From an uncultured Tabrizicola sp. (GTDB taxonomy: Bacteria > Pseudomonadota > Alphaproteobacteria > Rhodobacterales > Rhodobacteraceae): a stretch of DNA of 10,200 nucleotides. The stretch lies in NCBI GenBank assembly GCA_937858255.1, contig CALLZQ010000658.1, forward strand, positions 1-10,200. Reading direction: 5' to 3'. The stretch's first letter is position 1. Each line of letters opens with the position of its first letter. Shown here in pieces: positions 5,282 through 10,200 of this stretch. Below the pieces are notes generated by a model, which saw only the letters and a program-made list of their open reading frames with translations, was not told the DNA's origin and did not search any database. The position numbers and the translations under genes are program-made.

Positions 5282-6439
5282 GTGAGCCAAGTGACCAAAA
5301 TCGACCAGATCGAGACCCTGATCCTCGATATCCCAACCATCCGGGGGCATGTGCTTTCCATGGCGACGATGCGGACCCAGACGGCGGTTCTGGTGCGGGT
5401 TCGCTTCGCGGATGGGTCGGAAGGGATTGGCGAGGGCACGACGATTGGTGGCCTGAGCTATGGCGCGGAAAGCCCAGAAAGCATCAAATCGGCGATTGAT
5501 ACCTATATCACCCCGGCGCTGGTTGGCAGGAATGGCGATAATGTGAACGGCGCGATCCAGTTGGTCGACAAGCTGGTCAAGGGCAACCGGATTGCCAAGG
5601 CGGCTGTGGAGATCGCGCTTTGGGATGGTCTGGGCAAGCGGCTGGGTGTTTCGGTCGCCAACCGGTTCGGTGGCGCAGTGCATGAGCGGCTGCCGGTGGC
5701 CTGGACCTTGGCCTCGGGTAATTCGGAGACGGACATTGCCGAGGCATTGCAGATGATCGAAACGCGCCGCCACAACATCTTCAAGCTGAAGATCGGCAAG
5801 CGCGATGTGAAGGATGACGTGGCCCATGTGGCGCGGATCAAGCAGGCTGTTGGTGATGCCGCCAGTGTGCGGGTGGATGTAAATACCGCTTGGTCTTTGC
5901 AGGATGCGCGTTGGGGGCTGAAGGGTCTGCAAGATGCAGGTTGTGAGCTGGTCGAACAGCCGGTGTCCGCGCGCTATCGCCGGGCGATGGCGGAACTGGC
6001 CGCGGGCTATGAGATTGCCGTGATGGCCGATGAGGCGCTGAACGGGCCAGAGGACGCGCTGGAAGTGGCGTCGTCCAAGGCGGCGGATGTCTTTGCGGTC
6101 AAGGTTGCGCAGTCTGGGGGCCTGAAGCGGGCGTCCGAGGTGATCGCCATCGCGCAGGCGGCGGGGGTGGGCCTTTATGGCGGCACGATGCTGGAAACCG
6201 GTCTGGGCACGGCGGCGGCGCTGCAATTGTTCGCAACCATCGAACGGCTGGACTGGGGGACCGAGTTCTTTGGCCCGCTGCTCTTGACCGACGAAATTCT
6301 GGCCAACCCGATCGCCTATCGCGATTTCTGTGTGGAAATCCCGAAGGGCGTGGGCATTGGCGCCACGCTGGATGCCGACAAGATCGCCTTTTTCCGCCGC
6401 GATGGCGGACGGACTTTGAAAGCTGTCGCCGGGGCATAA
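5282..6439 (+). CDS. catB: Muconate cycloisomerase CatB
   Basis: An enolase-superfamily enzyme that lactonises cis,cis-muconate to muconolactone in the catechol branch of the beta-ketoadipate pathway. Numbered from GTG 5282 (385 residues), all active-site elements are present: FKLKIG with base K170, metal ligands D199 (RVDVN), E225 (VEQP) and D250 (MADE), base K274 (VKVAQSGG) and E328 (WGTEFFGP). Each is one position beyond the Pseudomonas CatB numbering (169, 198, 224, 249, 273, 327), and this supports a start at 5282. An in-frame GTG at 5174 just after GGAGG would add 36 residues that do not resemble the family; ATG 5240 and GTG 5291 are other options. The ribosome site before 5282 (AGAAG) is weak. 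I see no clear promoter between the terminator and the gene. benA follows after 69 bases; catA and catC are not in view. Confidence 0.9.
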   Translation: MSQVTKIDQIETLILDIPTIRGHVLSMATMRTQTAVLVRVRFADGSEGIGEGTTIGGLSYGAESPESIKSAIDTYITPALVGRNGDNVNGAIQLVDKLVKGNRIAKAAVEIALWDGLGKRLGVSVANRFGGAVHERLPVAWTLASGNSETDIAEALQMIETRRHNIFKLKIGKRDVKDDVAHVARIKQAVGDAASVRVDVNTAWSLQDARWGLKGLQDAGCELVEQPVSARYRRAMAELAAGYEIAVMADEALNGPEDALEVASSKAADVFAVKVAQSGGLKRASEVIAIAQAAGVGLYGGTMLETGLGTAAALQLFATIERLDWGTEFFGPLLLTDEILANPIAYRDFCVEIPKGVGIGATLDADKIAFFRRDGGRTLKAVAGA

Positions 6440-6460
6440 CGCCAGGCGCACACCGTAACC

Positions 6461-6500
6461 CGCCACGGCGCAGGAGGATGCGCCACGGCTGTCAGGAGGA
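6461..6500 (+). repeat. Tandem duplication carrying the benA ribosome-binding site
   Basis: CGCCACGGCG followed by CAGGAGGA (6461-6478) is repeated as CGCCACGGCTGT plus CAGGAGGA (6481-6500). Each copy carries an AGGAGG ribosome-binding motif. The second is correctly spaced for the benA ATG at 6509. The first runs straight into an ATG at 6478-6480 with no spacer, so it probably does not start a peptide. Confidence 0.7.
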
Positions 6501-6508
6501 GGACCAAC

Positions 6509-7900
6509 ATGTTCACCCAACCCATTCTCGATGCTTTCGAGCAGCGTCTGAGCGGCGCGATTCAGGACGATCCGGAAAACGGTGTGTTCCGCTGCCGCCG
6601 GGATATCTTTACCGATGAAGGCCTGTTCGAATTGGAGATGAAGCACATCTTCGAGGGCAACTGGATCTATATGGCGCATGAAAGCCAGATCCCGAATATC
6701 GGCGATTATTTCACCCTGCACATGGGCCGGACCCCCGTCGTCATCACCCGCGACAAGGACGGTCAGCTGAACGCGCTGATCAACGCCTGTTCGCACCGTG
6801 GTGCGCAGCTGTGCCGGTTCAAGCGCCGCAACCAAAAGACCTTTACCTGCCCTTTCCACGGCTGGACCTTTTCCAACACCGGGAAGCTTTTGAAGGTGAA
6901 AGACCCGAATGGCGCGGGCTATCCTGAGCAGTTCAACAAGGATGGCAGCCATGACCTGACCAAGGTTGCCCGCTTTGAGAACTATCGCGGCTTCCTGTTC
7001 GGGTCGCTGAATGCAGATGTCCCGCCGCTGAAGGAATATCTGGGCGAGGCCTGCAAGATGATCGACATGATTGTCGATCAGGCTGATGAGGGTCTGGAGG
7101 TTCTGCGTGGGTCTTCGACCTATACCTATGATGGCAACTGGAAGCTTCAGGCCGAAAACGGCGCAGATGGCTATCACGTCTCGGCTGTGCATTGGAACTA
7201 TGTCGCAACCACGGCGCACCGCACCGATGATGGCAAGGAAGACCAGATCAAGGCCACCGACGCCAGCAAGTGGAACAAGCAGCGCGGCGGTTTCCATGCC
7301 TATGACAACGGGCACATCCTGCTGTGGACGCAGTGGGCTGACCCGACCAACCGCCCGAACTATCCGCGTCTGGCGGAATGGACGGCAAAGTACGGCAAGA
7401 CCAAAGCCGACTGGATGGTGGGCGTGCTGCGCAACCTGTGCCTTTACCCCAACGTTTTCCTGATGGACCAGTTTTCCAGCCAGATCCGGGTGTTCCGCCC
7501 GATTAGCGTGGATAAGACCGAAGTCACCATCTATTGCATCGCTCCGAAGGGCGAGAGCCAAGAAGCCCGCACCCGCCGCATCCGCCAGTATGAGGATTTC
7601 TTCAACGCTTCTGGCATGGCGACGCCGGATGATACCGAGGAATTCCGTGCCACCCAGCGCGGCTATGCAGGTGCTGCCCACGCCCAGTGGAACGACCTGA
7701 CCCGTGGGGCGACCCAGTGGATCAAGGGGCCGGATGCCGACGCGAAAGAGTTGGGGATCAACCCGGTTCTGTCGGGCGCGCGGACCGAGGATGAGGGCCT
7801 GTTCGTGATCCAGCACAGCAACTGGTCGCAGCGCATGGGCGCGGCGATTGCCATGGAACGTCAAACCGCGCCTGCCGCTGTGCAGACCGCTGCCGAGTGA
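6509..7900 (+). CDS. benA: Benzoate 1,2-dioxygenase, large (alpha) subunit
   Basis: The catalytic subunit of the Rieske ring-hydroxylating dioxygenase that adds O2 to benzoate, giving 1,2-dihydroxycyclohexa-3,5-diene-1-carboxylate. The 463-residue protein has a Rieske [2Fe-2S] domain with C94-x-H96 and C114-x2-H117 (CSHRGA...CPFHGW), and a C-terminal catalytic domain with mononuclear iron ligands H223 and H228 in [15 protein letters not shown] and most likely D375 in TPDDTEEF; D220 is the bridging aspartate used for electron transfer. The start is supported by AGGAGGAGG ending about six bases upstream. It works as an alpha-beta oligomer with BenB, reduced by BenC. benB starts 17 bases after the stop. 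XylX/toluate or anthranilate dioxygenase (AntA) are close relatives; the benD-type gene downstream favours benzoate or a substituted benzoate, since anthranilate needs no diol dehydrogenase. Confidence 0.93.
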   Translation: MFTQPILDAFEQRLSGAIQDDPENGVFRCRRDIFTDEGLFELEMKHIFEGNWIYMAHESQIPNIGDYFTLHMGRTPVVITRDKDGQLNALINACSHRGAQLCRFKRRNQKTFTCPFHGWTFSNTGKLLKVKDPNGAGYPEQFNKDGSHDLTKVARFENYRGFLFGSLNADVPPLKEYLGEACKMIDMIVDQADEGLEVLRGSSTYTYDGNWKLQAENGADGYHVSAVHWNYVATTAHRTDDGKEDQIKATDASKWNKQRGGFHAYDNGHILLWTQWADPTNRPNYPRLAEWTAKYGKTKADWMVGVLRNLCLYPNVFLMDQFSSQIRVFRPISVDKTEVTIYCIAPKGESQEARTRRIRQYEDFFNASGMATPDDTEEFRATQRGYAGAAHAQWNDLTRGATQWIKGPDADAKELGINPVLSGARTEDEGLFVIQHSNWSQRMGAAIAMERQTAPAAVQTAAE

Positions 7901-7917
7901 TTGGGGAGGAAATGGAC

Positions 7918-8442
7918 ATGACGACGACAACCCTTGAACGCCCCGCCACGCAGACGATGACCTTTGACGCGCTTCAGGCCTTTCTTTACGCCGAGGCCCG
8001 CGCTCTGGATGATCGCCAGTGGGATACCTGGCTTTCGTTTTACCACAAGGACTGCCCGTTCTGGATGCCGGCCTGGGATGACTATGACACCCTGACCGAA
8101 GACCCGGCTAACGAGATGTCCTTGATGTATTACCCCAACAAGCAGGGGATCGAGGACCGCGTGTTCCGCATCAAGACCGACCGTTCGTCGGCCACCTCGC
8201 TGCCGGAACCGCGCACCAACCACAACCTGTCGAATATCGAGGTGGTGAGCCGTGACGGGTCGGAACTGAAGGTCCGGTTCAACTGGCACACGCTGAGCTA
8301 TCGCTATGGCGATACCGACCAGCACTGGGGAACCTCTTTCTACACGATTGATGTCAGCGGGCCCAAGCCCCTGATCACCAACAAGAAAGTGGTTCTGAAA
8401 AACGATCACATTCACCACGTGATCGACGTCTATCACATCTGA
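7918..8442 (+). CDS. benB: Benzoate 1,2-dioxygenase, small (beta) subunit
   Basis: The structural beta subunit that associates with BenA to form the terminal oxygenase oligomer; it has no metal centre. The 174-residue protein has the NTF2-like fold signatures of the family: FDALQAFLYAEARALDDRQW near the N-terminus, YHKDCPFWMPAW, DRVFRI, RTNHNLSNIEV and the characteristic ending NKKVVLKNDHIHHVIDVYHI. ATG 7918 is chosen because GGGGAGGA (7903-7910) then has a seven-base spacer. GTG 7897, overlapping the benA stop, and ATG 7912 (one-base spacer) are less likely. A 75-base gap with a stem-loop follows before benC. Confidence 0.92.
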   Translation: MTTTTLERPATQTMTFDALQAFLYAEARALDDRQWDTWLSFYHKDCPFWMPAWDDYDTLTEDPANEMSLMYYPNKQGIEDRVFRIKTDRSSATSLPEPRTNHNLSNIEVVSRDGSELKVRFNWHTLSYRYGDTDQHWGTSFYTIDVSGPKPLITNKKVVLKNDHIHHVIDVYHI

Positions 8443-8471
8443 TCCGGGCCTATCCGGGAGGGAAACAGCCC

Positions 8472-8499
8472 CCGCGCGCCCCGTATCCGGGGAGCGCGG
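8472..8499 (+). other. GC-rich stem-loop between benB and benC
   Basis: CCGCGC (8472-8477) pairs with GCGCGG (8494-8499) and CCCC (8479-8482) pairs with GGGG (8489-8492), with one G/A mismatch and the loop GTATCC. No T run follows, and benC's ribosome site begins only a few bases later. It is therefore more likely an mRNA-stabilising or processing hairpin, setting the oxygenase-to-reductase ratio, than a terminator. That role is inferred. Confidence 0.55.
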
Positions 8500-8517
8500 C
8501 CAAGGGAGGAGCATGCC

Positions 8518-9540
8518 ATGACGACCTTTAATATCGCCCTGAATTTTGAGGATGGCGTGACCCGCGTCATCCAATGCGACGACGACGAAAAGGTCACGGA
8601 TGCGGCCTTTCGCCAGAAGATCAACCTGCCGATGGATTGCCGCGATGGCGTCTGCGGCACCTGCAAGTGCAAGGTGGAGAAGGGCAAGTATCAGCTTGAA
8701 TTCTTCATGGACGAATCCCTGACCGAGGATGAGGCGGCCGAGGGCTTTGCCCTGACCTGCCAGATGATCCCCGAGGAAGATTGCGTGGTGCGGGTTCCGG
8801 CGTCATCGGCCATCTGCAAGACCGCGCCTGAGGCGGTTGCGGCCGAAGTCGTGGGCGTGGACCGGCTGTCGGAGACATCTTTCGGGTTGCGGGTGAAACT
8901 GGCCAAGCCCATCGGGTTTCTGCCGGGGCAATATGTGAACCTGACGGTTCCGGGCACGGATCGGCATCGGTCCTATTCCTTCTCGTCCGCCCCCGGCGCG
9001 ACGGAGGCGAGCTTTCTGATCCGCAACCTGCCGGGTGGAGTGATGAGCACGTATCTGTCCGACCGCGCAAAGGCCGGTGATGCCCTGACCGCGACGGGGC
9101 CGATGGGGGCGTTTTATCTGCGGCCGATGGAGCGTGCGCAGCTTTGGCTGGCGGGGGGCACCGGTTTGGCGCCGTTCCTGTCGATGCTGGAGCAGGTGGC
9201 GGAAACGGGGTCGGATCATCCGATCACGTTGTACTATGCCGTGACCCGCGCCGCCGATCTGGTGGAATTGGACCGCGTGCAGGCTTTGGCCGACCGGATT
9301 GGCAATGTGACGGTGATCACGGTTCTGGCCGCTGCCGACGAGGCGCATGACCGCAAGGGGTTTGTCACCGACCATGTCTCGGCCAGCGATCTGAATGGTG
9401 GGGATTGTGATGTTTACCTGTGCGGTCCGCCGCCCATGGTGGATGCCGTGCGCGCGCATTTTGGCAAGCTGGGGGTAGAGCCCGCGAATTTCTACTATGA
9501 GAAGTTCAACCCGACCGAAGAAAAGGCAGAAGCCGCATGA
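8518..9540 (+). CDS. benC: Benzoate dioxygenase electron-transfer component BenC
   Basis: The NADH reductase that passes electrons through FAD and a [2Fe-2S] cluster to the Rieske centre of BenA. The 340 residues hold three domains in order. First is a plant-type ferredoxin with cluster cysteines C41-x4-C46-x2-C49 and C81 (CRDGVCGTCKCK...LTCQ). Next is a flavin domain with RSYSFSS (R151-S154). Last is a nicotinamide domain with AGGTGLAPFLSML (from A212) and CGPPPM (C302-M307). Ferredoxin-first order is that of BenC/XylZ class IB reductases. GGGAGGAG lies seven bases before ATG 8518; the ATG at 8513 is out of frame. The stop overlaps the next start as ATGA, indicating translational coupling to benD. 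Confidence 0.94.
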   Translation: MTTFNIALNFEDGVTRVIQCDDDEKVTDAAFRQKINLPMDCRDGVCGTCKCKVEKGKYQLEFFMDESLTEDEAAEGFALTCQMIPEEDCVVRVPASSAICKTAPEAVAAEVVGVDRLSETSFGLRVKLAKPIGFLPGQYVNLTVPGTDRHRSYSFSSAPGATEASFLIRNLPGGVMSTYLSDRAKAGDALTATGPMGAFYLRPMERAQLWLAGGTGLAPFLSMLEQVAETGSDHPITLYYAVTRAADLVELDRVQALADRIGNVTVITVLAAADEAHDRKGFVTDHVSASDLNGGDCDVYLCGPPPMVDAVRAHFGKLGVEPANFYYEKFNPTEEKAEAA

Positions 9541-10200
9541 GCCGCTTTGTAGGCAAGGTGATGGTGGTCACCGGGGCCGCGCAAGGGATTGGCCGCCGCG
9601 TCGCTGAACGTGCGGCCAGCGAGGGAGCGAAGGTGCTTATCGTGGACCGGTCACCCGCGCGGGATGAGGTGGTCGCCACGATCCGGGCTGCTGGCGGAGA
9701 GGCCGAGGCGATCTCGGTCGATCTGGAGACATGGGAGGGCTGTGCCGAAGGCATCGCCAAGGCGGTGGAGTTGTGGGGCCGGATCGACATTCTGGTGAAC
9801 AACGTCGGCGGCACGATCTGGGCCAAGCCATATGAGCATTATGAGCCAAGCCAGATCGAGGCCGAGGTGCGCCGGTCGCTGTTCCCGACGCTGTTCTGCT
9901 GCCGCGCCGCGATTGAACACATGCTGCCGCAGGGCAAGGGTGTGATCGTCAATGTCTCATCCATCGCGACCCGTGGTCTGAACCGCGTGCCCTATTCCGC
10001 CGCAAAAGGCGGGGTGAATGCGATCACGGCAAGTCTGGCTTGGGAAGTGGCCGAGCGCGGCATTCGCGTCGTGGCCACCGCGCCGGGCAGCCCCGACAGC
10101 GTCAACATCATGCCGAAAGCCGCGGCCGCACTCACCACGTACAGGATGGCAGCGGACGTGCGGGCGCAGGCGAGCAGCAGGCCGCCGACGCCGCGTAGCC
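9537..10200 (+). CDS. benD: Benzoate cis-diol dehydrogenase BenD, family similarity ends at codon 184
   Basis: A short-chain dehydrogenase/reductase that oxidises and decarboxylates the benzoate cis-diol to catechol using NAD+. Visible are the nucleotide-binding TGAAQGIG (T12-G19), LVNNVGG (N88-G92), the catalytic serine in NVSS (S141 or S142) and Y153-SAA-K157, then RGIRVVATAPG. In BenD proteins APG is followed by GTEAPPR and about 70 more residues, ending with the glycine-rich ITGTVLPVxGG region. Here the frame continues as SPDSVNIMPKAAAAL and other non-family sequence to the window end, with no stop. From about 10089 the sequence reads better on the minus strand as a transporter fragment. 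The gene is therefore truncated or fused and, as seen, would lack the C-terminal substrate-binding part. It is coupled to benC by ATGA. Confidence 0.85.
   Translation, partial: MSRFVGKVMVVTGAAQGIGRRVAERAASEGAKVLIVDRSPARDEVVATIRAAGGEAEAISVDLETWEGCAEGIAKAVELWGRIDILVNNVGGTIWAKPYEHYEPSQIEAEVRRSLFPTLFCCRAAIEHMLPQGKGVIVNVSSIATRGLNRVPYSAAKGGVNAITASLAWEVAERGIRVVATAPGSPDSVNIMPKAAAALTTYRMAADVRAQASSRPPTPRS
10085..10198 (-). pseudogene. TRAP large permease (DctM-type) internal fragment, cut by window edge
   Basis: On the minus strand the last ~114 bases encode 38 residues running LRGVGGLLLACARTSAAILY then VVSAAAAFGMMLTLSGLP. The pattern ARTSAAIL...AAAAFG...LT...LP matches the middle of DctM-type TRAP permeases, just ahead of the part represented by the fragment at 1459-1770. 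Third-position GC is about 90%, higher than in the neighbouring genes. Similarity stops where benD similarity begins, so the junction lies near 10085-10090. The remainder, if any, is outside the window. With only 38 residues visible, the call is tentative, but the frame is open and strongly hydrophobic. Confidence 0.5.

Noticed and set aside
5261..7930. An 889-codon open frame on the minus strand across catB and benA
   Set aside because: It lies antisense to two genes with full sets of catalytic motifs, its translation is rich in R, H, G and A with no recognisable domain, and it is explained by the high third-position GC of the plus-strand genes.
6509..9540. Anthranilate dioxygenase (antABC)
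   Set aside because: The closely related subunits are followed by a translationally coupled cis-diol dehydrogenase, which anthranilate breakdown does not need, and by catB upstream; benzoate or toluate fits better.
1..10200. CRISPR array, riboswitch or toxin-antitoxin pair
   Set aside because: I saw no regularly spaced repeats, no conserved aptamer core and no paired small genes; the only unexplained region (105-1458) resolves into IS remnants and two repeat copies.

Overview
The window looks like part of a Rhodobacteraceae (Roseobacter/Paracoccus-type) alphaproteobacterial genome. The main reason is a bhcBCD set of the beta-hydroxyaspartate cycle whose products closely resemble the Paracoccus enzymes. 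GC-rich coding sequence and an alphaproteobacterial-type initiator tRNA agree. All intact genes lie on the plus strand.

Layout. Positions 1-104 hold the 3' two-thirds of an initiator tRNA-Met (CAT anticodon, encoded CCA) and its Rho-independent terminator. Positions 105-1458 are a graveyard with no intact gene: a degenerate, internally deleted IS3-family element, the 5' part of an IS630-family transposase gene on the minus strand, two imperfect copies of the terminator-downstream segment (81-221 and 1211-1348) flanking these remnants, and a perfect 15-bp-arm palindrome. Positions 1459-1770 carry a minus-strand fragment of the last ~100 codons of a TRAP transporter large permease (DctM type). 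Then come two catabolic modules: bhcB-bhcC-bhcD (1861-5093), closed by a strong terminator (5122-5154), and catB-benA-benB-benC-benD (5282 to about 10088). benD loses family similarity after codon 184. Beyond that point the minus strand reads as a second, GC-richer TRAP large-permease fragment (10085-10198).

Function. BenABC is a two-component Rieske dioxygenase that turns benzoate into the cis-diol. BenD oxidises the diol to catechol, and CatB acts one step after catechol ring cleavage (muconate to muconolactone) on the way to beta-ketoadipate. CatA and CatC are not in view. BhcC condenses glycine and glyoxylate to beta-hydroxyaspartate, BhcB dehydrates it to iminosuccinate, and BhcD reduces that to aspartate. 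The aminotransferase BhcA and regulator BhcR, which accompany these genes in Paracoccus, are absent from the adjacent upstream DNA, which is instead insertion-sequence and transporter debris.

The most notable structural points are the tRNA-anchored repeats, the two catabolic modules bounded on each side by an antisense TRAP permease fragment, and the benD 3' junction. Together they suggest an accessory segment assembled by recombination, although an assembly chimera at the right end cannot be excluded.
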